A stretch of DNA of 11,133 bases from Gammaproteobacteria bacterium (GTDB lineage Bacteria > Pseudomonadota > Gammaproteobacteria > Pseudomonadales > Azotimanducaceae), in the NCBI GenBank assembly GCA_009840715.1, contig VXNE01000176.1, positions 6,112 through 17,244 on the forward strand. The letters run 5' to 3'. Below are positions 1-6,521 of the stretch, in pieces (within the stretch, counting starts at the first letter, position 1; each line of letters begins with the position of its first letter). Position numbers and translations under genes: made by a program. The notes beneath the pieces were generated by a model that had not been told where the DNA came from, did no database searches, and was given only the letters and a program-made list of their open reading frames with translations.

Positions 1-1233
1 GCCTGGGCCCAGGTGGAACGGCTCGACGGCATCGTGGCGGTGGTCGATGACGACGTCGTGCTCGCCTCCGAACTCGTCGAGCGGCGCGACGGCGTGTACG
101 AGCGCCTGCAGGCCCAGGGCGTCACCGAGATGCCGCCCCTGGACGCGCTCATGAGCCAACTCATGGAGCGCCTGGTCATCGAGAACATCCAGCTCCAGAT
201 GGCGAACCAGCGAGGCATCGTCATCGACGACGAGACGCTCACCGAGGCCGTGAACAATTTCGCGCGCCAGAGCGATATGTCCCTCGACGAGTTCCGCGAG
301 TCCCTCGAACGGGACGGCAGCAGCTACCGGAAGCTCCGCGAGGACGTCCGCCGCGAACTGCAGTTGCAGCGCGTGCAGCGGCTGCTCGTCAACCGCCGCA
401 TCACCATCACCGACCAGGACCTCGACGACCTCGTCGCCTCGCCGTTCTTCCAGGAGATGATCTCCGACGAGTACCGCGTCGGGCACATCCTGCTCGCCGT
501 CGACGGGTCCGAGCCAGACACGATCGAACGTGCCGCGAGGGCCGCCGAAGACATCGTCGCGAAGCTTCGCGACGGCGCCGACTTCGCGCAGATGGCCATG
601 GAGCACTCGGCCGCCTCGACGGCCCTCGAAGGAGGAGACCTCGGCTGGCGCGGCGCCGGCGAACTGCCGAGTCTTTTCGCCGAGCAGATCATCGCCATGT
701 CCCCCGGGGAGACGGCGGACCCCATCCGCAACAGCCTCGGCTTCCACGTCGTCCAGTTGCTCGAGCAGCGCGGGGTCAGCCGGCAGCGGCAGATGCAGTC
801 GCTCGTGCGGCACATCCTCGTGCAGCCTTCCGCGATCCGCAGTCCCGACGAGACCCGGGACCTGATCTTCGAGTTGCGCGAGCGGATCGGGGACGGCGAG
901 GACTTCGCCACGCTGTCGAAGGAGTTCTCCGACGATCCCGGCAGCGCGCTGGCCGGGGGCGAACTCGGCTGGTCCGACGGCAGCGACTTCGTGCCGGAGT
1001 TCCGCGACGTCATGACGGCGCTGGGCGTGGGTGAGGTCAGTCAGCCGTTCGAGAGCGTGCACGGCTGGCACGTGCTCGAGATACTCGACCGGCGCGACCG
1101 GGACATGTCCGACGAGGCCCGGCGCAACATGGCGATGCAAGTACTGCACAGCCGCCGGTTCGAGGAAGAACTGCAGGAGTGGCTGCAGGAGATCCGCGAC
1201 GAGGCGTACGTCGAGATGCGCATCGGGGAGTAG
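1..1233 (+). CDS. surA: Periplasmic chaperone / peptidyl-prolyl isomerase SurA (5' end outside window)
   Basis: SurA escorts unfolded outer-membrane beta-barrel proteins across the periplasm to the BAM complex. The frame is open from base 1, and its first residues (AWAQVERLDGIVAVVDDDVV) match the start of mature SurA just after signal-peptide cleavage, so the true start and signal peptide lie upstream; the GTG at 13 is an internal Val. The SurA N-terminal chaperone domain covers about nt 13-440 (MERLVIENIQLQMA, then SDMSLDEFRESLERDG). Two parvulin domains follow: P1 at about nt 475-762 (VGHILL to LGFHVVQLLE) and P2 at about 796-1092 (VRHILVQPSAI, DPGSALAGGELGW, GWHVLEILDRRD). The end, EEELQEWLQEIRDEAYVEM, also matches the family. 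About 410 mature residues is the usual size. In relatives lptD normally lies upstream. It is the first gene of a close-packed series, and pdxA starts 4 bases after its stop. Confidence 0.96.
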   Translation, partial: AWAQVERLDGIVAVVDDDVVLASELVERRDGVYERLQAQGVTEMPPLDALMSQLMERLVIENIQLQMANQRGIVIDDETLTEAVNNFARQSDMSLDEFRESLERDGSSYRKLREDVRRELQLQRVQRLLVNRRITITDQDLDDLVASPFFQEMISDEYRVGHILLAVDGSEPDTIERAARAAEDIVAKLRDGADFAQMAMEHSAASTALEGGDLGWRGAGELPSLFAEQIIAMSPGETADPIRNSLGFHVVQLLEQRGVSRQRQMQSLVRHILVQPSAIRSPDETRDLIFELRERIGDGEDFATLSKEFSDDPGSALAGGELGWSDGSDFVPEFRDVMTALGVGEVSQPFESVHGWHVLEILDRRDRDMSDEARRNMAMQVLHSRRFEEELQEWLQEIRDEAYVEMRIGE

Positions 1234-1237
1234 CGTC

Positions 1238-2209
1238 GTGTCCGGTGCCGGGACCGGACCGCGCATCGCCGTTACGCCCGGGGAGCCGGCCGGCATCGGT
1301 CCGGATATCGTGATCGAGGCGTTTCAGGAGGCGCGCGGTTTCGACGGGGTGGTGATCGCCGACCCCAACGTGTTGCGCGAACGGGCCGAACGGCTCGGGC
1401 TGCCGCTCGCGATCGAGGAAGGCGACACGCGCGACCCGGGGCGGATGACCGTGCTTCCCCTGTCCGCGGACGAGCCGGTGACGTCGGGCGTCCTCGAACG
1501 GGGCAACGCGGACTACGTGCTACGCACCCTGCGGACCGCCGTCGACGGATGTCTCGCGGGAGACTTCGCCGCGCTTGTCACTGGTCCCGTCCAGAAGTCG
1601 ATCCTCGACCGCAACGACGCTCCATTCACGGGACACACGGGGTTCCTGCGTGACGCATGCGACGTGGAGGACGTCGTGATGATGCTGGTGGGCGGCGCGC
1701 TCCGCGTGGCCCTCGCCACCACCCACGTGCCGCTCGGCGAGGTGCCTGCGCTGATCACGTCCGAACGGATCGATCGCAAGCTGCGCATCCTGATGGATGG
1801 TCTGCGTTCCGCGTTCGCCATCGACGCCCCCCGCGTCGCGGTCGCCGGACTGAACCCGCACGCGGGCGAAGCCGGACACCTCGGCAGCGAGGAGACCGAG
1901 GTCCTCGAGCCGGTGTGCCGCCGGTGGCGCGCCGCCGGGGCCGCGGTCGAGGGCCCGCTACCCGCCGACACCATCTTTCAACACGCGAACGAGGTCGACG
2001 CCATCCTCGCGATGTACCACGACCAGGGTCTACCGGTCCTGAAGTACGCTTCGTTCGGAACGGCGGTCAACGTGACGCTCGGACTGCCTTTCCCCCGCAC
2101 CTCCGTCGACCACGGCACGGCGCTCGACCTCGCCGGAAAGGGGTCGGCGGACGCGGGCAGCCTCCTCCAGGCACTTGCCATGGCTGTCAGCATTGCAGCG
2201 CGCACGTAA
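1238..2209 (+). CDS. pdxA: 4-hydroxythreonine-4-phosphate dehydrogenase PdxA
   Basis: PdxA is a cytoplasmic NAD-dependent, divalent-metal enzyme of the DXP-dependent pyridoxal-5'-phosphate pathway. It oxidises 4-phosphohydroxy-L-threonine; the product decarboxylates and is then used by PdxJ. The GTG start at 1238 is preceded by GGGGAG (1225-1230), a good ribosome site lying in the end of surA. The 323-residue product has the family length. Visible signatures are ITPGEPAGIGPD-like at 12-23, TGPVQK at 115-120, FTGHTGFL at 130-137, and the three histidines expected to bind metal: H163 (ATTHVPL), H208 (GLNPHAGE) and H261 (YHDQGLPVLKY). LGLPFPRTSVDHGTALDLAG near the end is also diagnostic. Nothing required is missing. 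It is almost certainly co-transcribed with surA, and its 3' end overlaps the start of rsmA. Confidence 0.97.
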   Translation: MSGAGTGPRIAVTPGEPAGIGPDIVIEAFQEARGFDGVVIADPNVLRERAERLGLPLAIEEGDTRDPGRMTVLPLSADEPVTSGVLERGNADYVLRTLRTAVDGCLAGDFAALVTGPVQKSILDRNDAPFTGHTGFLRDACDVEDVVMMLVGGALRVALATTHVPLGEVPALITSERIDRKLRILMDGLRSAFAIDAPRVAVAGLNPHAGEAGHLGSEETEVLEPVCRRWRAAGAAVEGPLPADTIFQHANEVDAILAMYHDQGLPVLKYASFGTAVNVTLGLPFPRTSVDHGTALDLAGKGSADAGSLLQALAMAVSIAART

Positions 2210-2963
2210 ACGGTTCGGGCAGCACTTCCTGGCCGACCCGGCGGTCGTGGACGCCATCGTCGCCGCGCTGTCGCCTCGCCAGGACGACCGACTCGTGGAG
2301 ATCGGCCCTGGGCGTGGAGTGCTTACGGGCGCACTGGCCGCATCCGAGGCGCGTGTCACGGCCGTCGAACTCGACCGCGACCTCATCGGCCCGCTGCGGC
2401 GGCGACTCCCTGACGTCACAGTGGTGGAGGGCGATGCGCTCACGGTCGATCTCGCCGCACTGACCGCGGGAGCACCTACGCGCATTGTCGGCAACCTCCC
2501 CTACAACATCTCCACGCCGTTGCTGAACCGCCTGTTCGACGCATGCGCGGCCGGTCTGCCCCTGGTCGACATGCACTTCATGCTGCAGGCTGAGGTCGTG
2601 GAACGGCTGTGCGCCGCGCCGGGCAGCAAGGCATGGGGGCGCCTGTCGGTTATCGCGCAGTACCACTGCGACGTCGAGGCGCTGTTCACGGTCCCGCCGG
2701 ACGCCTTCGTACCGCCCCCCCGCGTCCTGTCGCGGTTCGCGCGCCTCACGCCGCGACCGCCGGACCCGGCGGCCGACGAGGTCGAGGCGCTTCGGACCGT
2801 GCTCCGCGTAGCGTTCGGCGCCCGCCGCAAGCGGCTGGGCAATGCCGTACAATCGCTCGGACTCAACGTCGCCGCCCTCGGGCTCGACCCCGGGACCCGT
2901 CCGGACGCGGTCGGCCTTGGCGGTTTCGTCGCCATGGCAAACCAGTTGACGCGTAGCGGATGA
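2175..2963 (+). CDS. rsmA: 16S rRNA N6,N6-dimethyladenosine transferase RsmA (KsgA)
   Basis: RsmA uses S-adenosylmethionine to dimethylate the two adjacent adenines (A1518/A1519 in E. coli numbering) in the 3' terminal hairpin of 16S rRNA, a late check on small-subunit assembly. Residues are numbered from the TTG at 2175: ARKRFGQHFL at 10-19, SAM motif I VEIGPGRGVLT at 41-51, acidic ribose-binding VELDRDL at 64-70, catalytic GNLPYNIST at 106-114, then MHFMLQAEVVERL and the C-terminal RRKRLGNA segment. No ATG is possible before the conserved RKRFGQ, because the ATG at 2180 is in another frame. Translation must therefore begin at TTG 2175, TTG 2193 (256 aa) or, less likely, CTG 2184. Neither TTG has a clear ribosome site, so coupling to pdxA translation is likely. 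I give the longest form; family alignment slightly favours 2193. The stop overlaps the apaG start as ATGA. Confidence 0.95.
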   Translation: MPWLSALQRARKRFGQHFLADPAVVDAIVAALSPRQDDRLVEIGPGRGVLTGALAASEARVTAVELDRDLIGPLRRRLPDVTVVEGDALTVDLAALTAGAPTRIVGNLPYNISTPLLNRLFDACAAGLPLVDMHFMLQAEVVERLCAAPGSKAWGRLSVIAQYHCDVEALFTVPPDAFVPPPRVLSRFARLTPRPPDPAADEVEALRTVLRVAFGARRKRLGNAVQSLGLNVAALGLDPGTRPDAVGLGGFVAMANQLTRSG

Positions 2964-3361
2964 ACACGGACGGCGACAGGGGTGACGACGACGCGTATGC
3001 GTTCACCGTGCACGTCGACCCCCGCTACATCCCCGGCGAGTCCGCGCCCGAGCAGGGACGCCACGTGTTCGCTTACACGATCGTGGTCGAGAACGTCGGC
3101 GAGCAGGCTGCCCGCCTGATGAGCCGCCGGTGGCTCATCACCGACGGCGACGGACGCAAGCAGGAAGTGCAGGGACCCGGCGTGGTGGGCAAGCAGCCCC
3201 GCATCCCGCCCGGCGAGTCGTTCCGCTACACGAGCGCTGCGGTCCTGGAAACGGCCGTCGGCTGCATGGAAGGCCACTACGAGTTCCACGCCGACGACGG
3301 TGCCGCGTTCACCGTGCCCATCCCCGCGTTCACCCTGGCGATGCCGAATGCCGTGCACTGA
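2960..3361 (+). CDS. apaG: ApaG (DUF525) protein
   Basis: This is a 133-residue all-beta (fibronectin type III/immunoglobulin-like) protein of the ApaG family, also called CorD. The family's biochemical role is not firmly settled. In bacteria it is known mainly from its place beside apaH and from phenotypes linked to cobalt resistance and magnesium efflux. Recognisable segments are HVDPRYIPGESAPEQGRHVF (residues 13-32), the YTIVVENVG strand, RRWLITDGDGRKQEVQGPGV containing the glycine-rich GxGVVGKQP turn, and the closing HYEFHADDGAAFTVPIPAF. Length is slightly above the usual ~125 because of an Asp/Gly-rich N-terminus (MNTDGDRGDDD). The ATG overlaps the rsmA stop by one base (ATGA), so the two are translationally coupled. 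Confidence 0.95.
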   Translation: MNTDGDRGDDDAYAFTVHVDPRYIPGESAPEQGRHVFAYTIVVENVGEQAARLMSRRWLITDGDGRKQEVQGPGVVGKQPRIPPGESFRYTSAAVLETAVGCMEGHYEFHADDGAAFTVPIPAFTLAMPNAVH

Positions 3362-3362
3362 C

Positions 3363-3380
3363 GGCGGCCGCAAGGCCGCC
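3363..3380 (+). promoter_or_regulatory. Perfect GC hairpin between apaG and apaH
   Basis: GGCGGCC (3363-3369), loop GCAA (3370-3373) and GGCCGCC (3374-3380) form an uninterrupted 7-bp stem capped by a GNRA-class tetraloop. It begins one base after the apaG stop codon and ends 17 bases before the apaH GTG. No run of T follows, so it does not look like a standard intrinsic terminator. It may stabilise the 3' end of the upstream mRNA or tune apaH translation; this is inference. Confidence 0.55.
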
Positions 3381-3397
3381 TGAACGTACGCTCCCCG

Positions 3398-4201
3398 GTG
3401 TCGACCTGGGTCATAGGCGATGTGCAGGGTTGTTTCGCGCAACTCGAAGCGTTGCTTTCGAAGATACGTTACCGGCGCAAGAAGGATCGGCTCTGGTTCG
3501 TCGGCGACCTGATCAACCGCGGTCCCGACTCGCTCGCGACCCTGCGTTTCGTGCGCAAGCTCGGCGAGCGCGGCGTCACGGTCCTCGGCAACCACGACCT
3601 GCACTTCCTCGCGATCGTCTTCGCCGGCCATCCGACCCGGTCGTCCGACACGCTCGACGAACTGCTCGGCGCCCGGGACTGCCTGAAGCTCGCCCACTGG
3701 CTGCGTCGGCTCCCGCTCCTGCACAAGGGGCGTGGCGTCGTGATGACGCACGCCGGTGTTCCGCACATCTGGAACCTCAAGCAGGCCACAAAGCGCGCCC
3801 GGGAGCTCGAAGCGGTGCTGGCGGGCGACCGCTACCGCAAGTTCTTCCGGGCCATGTACGGCAACGAACCCACCGTCTGGTCGAAGTCCCTCGAAGGGAT
3901 CTCCCGGCAGCGGGCGATCGTGAACTACTTTACCCGCATGCGCTTCGTGAACGCGTCCGGGGAACTCGAGTTCCTGCACAAGGGGCCTGCGGATACCGCG
4001 CCGCGCGGTTTCAGGCCCTGGTTCGAGTTCCCGCCCCGTATCGACCGCCCGATCGTCTTCGGACACTGGGCGTCCCTCCACGGTGTCGATGGCAAACGCG
4101 CGATCGGCGTCGACACCGGGTGCGTGTGGGGCCGCGCGCTGACAGCCCTGTGTCTCGAGGACCGCAAGCTGGTGCGGATCGGGTGCGACGGGAGACGCTG
4201 A
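3398..4201 (+). CDS. apaH: Symmetrical diadenosine tetraphosphatase ApaH
   Basis: ApaH splits Ap4A symmetrically into two ADP and controls cytoplasmic dinucleoside polyphosphates, including the Np4 caps found on RNA under stress. It is a metal-dependent phosphoprotein-phosphatase-fold enzyme. The metallophosphatase motifs are in order: GDVQG (7-11), GDLINRG (36-42), GNHDLH (64-69), THAG (117-120), GHWASL (222-227) and DTGCVWG (239-245). FTRMRF (178-183) is also typical of ApaH. Gln in GDVQG in place of the commoner GDxHG occurs in other proteobacterial ApaH proteins as far as I recall, so I do not treat it as a defect. Length is 267 aa, close to the ~270-280 of the family. The start is GTG, chosen because STWVIGDVQG begins immediately after it; no good ribosome site precedes it. 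It is the last gene of the left operon. Confidence 0.95.
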   Translation: MSTWVIGDVQGCFAQLEALLSKIRYRRKKDRLWFVGDLINRGPDSLATLRFVRKLGERGVTVLGNHDLHFLAIVFAGHPTRSSDTLDELLGARDCLKLAHWLRRLPLLHKGRGVVMTHAGVPHIWNLKQATKRARELEAVLAGDRYRKFFRAMYGNEPTVWSKSLEGISRQRAIVNYFTRMRFVNASGELEFLHKGPADTAPRGFRPWFEFPPRIDRPIVFGHWASLHGVDGKRAIGVDTGCVWGRALTALCLEDRKLVRIGCDGRR

Positions 4202-4327
4202 ACGGCCGCCCGGCGCCATGTCTGCGCGGTCGCGGACGGTTTCCCAGTCCGGCGGCATCGGCCCGGCCCACAACGCCCCTGGGTCGAGGAGGTAAGATCG
4301 CCGCAGCGTCGAGCCCGGTTCCTTGAG
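4202..4327. other. Junction between apaH and the dioxygenase cassette
   Basis: A 126-base non-coding gap. It contains a strong Shine-Dalgarno-like GAGGAGGT (4286-4293), but no ATG, GTG or TTG lies at a usable distance behind it; the dioxygenase ATG is 34 bases further on. I see no convincing sigma70 promoter. TAAGAT (4293-4298) resembles a -10 box but lacks a matching -35. It is a candidate left edge of acquired DNA. Confidence 0.4.
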
Positions 4328-5683
4328 ATGCGCGAGAGCATGGACATCGCAGACCTGATCATCGATGACCGGGAGCGCGGGATCTTCAGGGTTCACCGGT
4401 CGTCCATGACTTCCCCCGAGCTGTTCCGTCGGGAACGGGAAACGATCTTCGACCGCTGCTGGATCTACGTGGGGCACGAGTCTGAGGTGGACAACCCCGG
4501 AGACTACCGATGCCGCACGGTGACCGGACGACCGCTGCTCCTTGCCCGCGGCCAAGATGGGGAAGTCCGGGTGTTCCTCAACTCCTGCCCGCACCGGGGC
4601 GCCATGATCTGCCGCCGCCCTGAGGGACATGCCAGGGTCCTGCGGTGCTTCTACCACGGCTGGACGTTCAACACCGACGGCGCACTGATCGGCGTCCCGG
4701 GAGAAGACGCCTACGGCCCCGGCTTCGACCGCAGCGAAATGAGCCTCAGGGAACCCCCCAGGGTCGACAGCTACCGGGGTCTCTACTTCGTGAGCTTCAA
4801 TCCCCAGGTCGAAGACCTGGTCACCTACCTGGCGGGCGCCAGGGATTACCTTGATCTCGTGCTGGATCAGGCCGAGGAAGGGATGCGAGTGGTCTCCGGT
4901 TCCAACCGGTACACGATCAAGGCCAACTGGAAGCTGCTGGCGGAGAACAGCGTCGACTCCTATCACCTGTTGCCGACCCATCGGACTTACGTGGATTACG
5001 TCACCGGCCTCGGGACGGACGACAGCGGGGACACCATGGCCGCTCGCCCTCCCGGCGTAGGGAGAGCCCTGGGGAACGGTCATTGCGTCGGAGAGAACGT
5101 TGCCCGGAACGGGCGCCCCATCGCCCACTGGCACCCATTGTTCGGGGAGGAAGCCAAGGCGCCGATCGAACGGGCCCGCCGGCGGCTGGCCGGCAGGTTC
5201 GGCGAAGAGCGCGCCCGGCGGATGGCAGATACCTCTCGCAATCTGCTCATCTATCCCAACCTGCTCATCCTGGACTTCGTGGCCATCACCATCCGGTACA
5301 TCGAACCCCTGGCCCCGGGCACGATGGACGTGACGGCCTGGCACCTCGTCCCCAGGGAGGAGTCGGGCGCCCGGCTCGCCACCCGGCTGGACAGTTACCT
5401 GACCTTCTTCGGACCCGGGGGTTTCGCCACCCCCGACGACGTCGAGGCTCTGGAGTCCTGCCAGCTGGGCTTCCGCGCCAGCGGGAACGAGTGGTCCGAC
5501 GTCTCCCGCGGCATGCTCAATCCCGCGCCCGGAACGACGGACGAACTCCAGATACGCGGATTCTGGCGGCAGTGGCACGCCAACATGCAGGGCCGCCGCC
5601 AGGCCAACGTTCAGGACGCGGACCCCGGGAAGCCCGAAACCCCGGCGGTCCCCGGAACGACCGTCCTGGCGGGGGAACGATGA
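4328..5683 (+). CDS. Aromatic-ring-hydroxylating dioxygenase, large (alpha) subunit, Rieske non-heme iron type
   Basis: The catalytic subunit of a two-component oxygenase that would add O2 to an aromatic ring, normally giving a cis-dihydrodiol; it needs electrons from a reductase, often through a ferredoxin. The Rieske [2Fe-2S] ligands are C87-P-H89 and C107-x2-H110 with 17 residues between the pairs. The mononuclear iron site is visible in ENSVDSYHLLPTH: D210 bridges to the Rieske centre, H213 and H218 bind iron, and the third ligand is an Asp at 370 or 371 in GPGGFATPDDVEALE. The 451-aa length is normal. The active-site pattern and RNLLIYPNLLI remind me of the p-cumate/substituted-benzoate groups, but the substrate cannot be read from sequence. 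ATG 4328 is used; ATG 4340 is possible. Seven AGG and one AGA arginine codons set it apart from the preceding genes. The tail after ~423 is loose and Pro/Gly/Thr-rich. Confidence 0.93.
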   Translation: MRESMDIADLIIDDRERGIFRVHRSSMTSPELFRRERETIFDRCWIYVGHESEVDNPGDYRCRTVTGRPLLLARGQDGEVRVFLNSCPHRGAMICRRPEGHARVLRCFYHGWTFNTDGALIGVPGEDAYGPGFDRSEMSLREPPRVDSYRGLYFVSFNPQVEDLVTYLAGARDYLDLVLDQAEEGMRVVSGSNRYTIKANWKLLAENSVDSYHLLPTHRTYVDYVTGLGTDDSGDTMAARPPGVGRALGNGHCVGENVARNGRPIAHWHPLFGEEAKAPIERARRRLAGRFGEERARRMADTSRNLLIYPNLLILDFVAITIRYIEPLAPGTMDVTAWHLVPREESGARLATRLDSYLTFFGPGGFATPDDVEALESCQLGFRASGNEWSDVSRGMLNPAPGTTDELQIRGFWRQWHANMQGRRQANVQDADPGKPETPAVPGTTVLAGER

Positions 5684-6174
5684 CCGCCGACGCCAGGCCA
5701 GCGTTGCGCGAGCTGGTGGAGACCTTCCTGTTCCGGGAAGCGGCGCTTCTGGACGACTGGGACCTCGACGCCTGGGTCGACCTGTTCACCGAAGACGCCC
5801 GGTACGTCGTGCCGACCACCGATCTGCCGGAAGGGGACCCAAGCCAGGACCTGGTGTTCATCGACGACGACATCATCCGCCTCCGTGCCCGGACGGTGCG
5901 TTTGACGGGTGTCGGCGCGCACCGGGAGAATCCGAGGTCGCGGACCCGCCGGTTCGTTTCCAACGTGCGGGTCGAAGAGGCGGGCAATGGAGAACTCTCG
6001 GTGTCCGCGAACGTCCTCGTCTACCGGTTCCGTGGTGGCGAGGCGGCGCCGTACGTGGGCGCCATCGACTACATCCTGAGGCCGGAAGGCGAGGATCTGA
6101 AGATAGCGCATCGCCGCGCGGTGCTGGACCTGGAGTCCCTCTCCTGGCACGGCGCGGTGAGCATCATCTTCTAG
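5680..6174 (+). CDS. Aromatic-ring-hydroxylating dioxygenase, small (beta) subunit
   Basis: A 164-residue NTF2/cystatin-like small subunit that trimerises with the large subunit (alpha3beta3) and mainly supports structure, sometimes shaping substrate range. The family pattern runs ELVETFLFREAALLDDWDLD (11-30), WVDLFTEDARYVVP, DLPEGDP (48-54), FIDDDIIRLRARTVRL, a basic HRENPRSRTRRFVSNV segment (81-96), LVYRFRGG, and the closing KIAHRRAVLDLESL plus SIIF. The ATG overlaps the alpha-subunit stop as ATGA, so the pair is translationally coupled, and both ends fit the family without extension. Three of its arginines are AGG. No ferredoxin, reductase, dihydrodiol dehydrogenase or regulator follows; the next recognisable gene is rpoD on the opposite strand, so electron-transfer partners must be encoded elsewhere. 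Confidence 0.92.
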   Translation: MTADARPALRELVETFLFREAALLDDWDLDAWVDLFTEDARYVVPTTDLPEGDPSQDLVFIDDDIIRLRARTVRLTGVGAHRENPRSRTRRFVSNVRVEEAGNGELSVSANVLVYRFRGGEAAPYVGAIDYILRPEGEDLKIAHRRAVLDLESLSWHGAVSIIF

Positions 6175-6232
6175 CCCGGATGTTGCACCACGGGCCGTGA
6201 TGATCGCCGAGGATTTTCGGCTGCGCGCCCCG

Positions 6233-6304
6233 GCCCTGTGCGCGTGCTCGCGACTGAAAGCCTAGCGGTGCCTAGGGTTGAAGGAGCACGTGCGCGCACA
6301 GGGC
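6233..6304. repeat. Large nested inverted repeat (cruciform-like)
   Basis: The left arm, GCCCTGTGCGCGTGCTC (6233-6249), pairs fully with GAGCACG (6284-6290) plus CGCACAGGGC (6295-6304). All 17 bases of the left arm pair; the right arm carries a 4-base bulge TGCG (6291-6294). Inside the 34-base loop a second hairpin is present: CCTAG (6261-6265) with CTAGG (6272-6276) around a 6-base loop. No T-run follows on either side, so it is not a plain terminator. Alternatives are inverted ends of a tiny mobile element, a structured small RNA, or a strong bidirectional transcription block between convergent units. Confidence 0.6.
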
Positions 6305-6430
6305 GAAAAGCGCCCCGTAGCCGTTCCGGCGTTCCGTCATCTGGCGACGAAGTCCAAGATCGACGATAACCTGTGGAACACCAAGGACTTGCGCTCCATG
6401 CACAAGCGGCCTGGGCAATACACCGGCTAG
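6290..6430 (+). CDS. Unrecognised small open frame, possibly a gene remnant
   Basis: Reading from GTG 6290 (or TTG 6278, 50 aa) gives about 46 residues ending NTKDLRSMHKRPGQYTG. AGGAG (6282-6286) lies 3 bases before the GTG, closer than ideal. I do not recognise the sequence. It is basic and hydrophilic, with no signal peptide or membrane segment. Third-codon positions are about 80% G/C, as in the neighbouring genes, so it may be real coding sequence, and the composition looks like the C-terminal end of a larger protein. An in-frame stop at 6263-6265 prevents extension upstream, and its 5' end overlaps the large inverted repeat. It is either a small unknown gene or the stranded tail of a deleted one. 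Confidence 0.25.
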   Translation: MRAQGEKRPVAVPAFRHLATKSKIDDNLWNTKDLRSMHKRPGQYTG

Positions 6431-6507
6431 CAGGGGTGTCGGGCTTCGCGCGACATCTCGGTGCCCGATGCCGTGCTGGGAACGGCCTGGGCTGCGGCCA
6501 TAGGCGG

Positions 6508-6521
6508 CGCCCGTAAGGGCG
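6508..6521 (-). terminator. Weak hairpin downstream of rpoD
   Basis: CGCCC and GGGCG form a 5-bp stem with a 4-base loop, starting 15 bases after the rpoD stop on the - strand. A U-tract is lacking, so it is at best a weak or factor-assisted terminator or an mRNA 3'-end stabiliser. Confidence 0.25.

Noticed and set aside
1031..1237. Extension of pdxA upstream to 1031
   Set aside because: The additional 69 residues overlap surA in another frame and are Arg/Ser/Thr-rich noise; the family N-terminus and ribosome site fix the start at 1238.
3416..3430. GDVQG in ApaH as a lost metal-binding histidine
   Set aside because: Gln at this position is, to my knowledge, usual in many proteobacterial ApaH proteins, and all other metallophosphatase motifs are intact.
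2501..5578. A 1,025-codon open frame on the - strand across rsmA, apaG, apaH and most of the dioxygenase alpha gene
   Set aside because: It lies opposite four well-supported genes, has a low-complexity, motif-free translation, and is explained by high G/C at third codon positions suppressing stops on the other strand.
6233..6304. Integron attC site
   Set aside because: The nested inverted repeat is suggestive, but the RYYYAAC and GTTRRRY core boxes are not present at its ends.
6175..6430. An insertion sequence with transposase
   Set aside because: No DDE or other transposase motif, no pair of long terminal repeats around a coding body, and no target-site duplication could be found; only a remnant remains possible.
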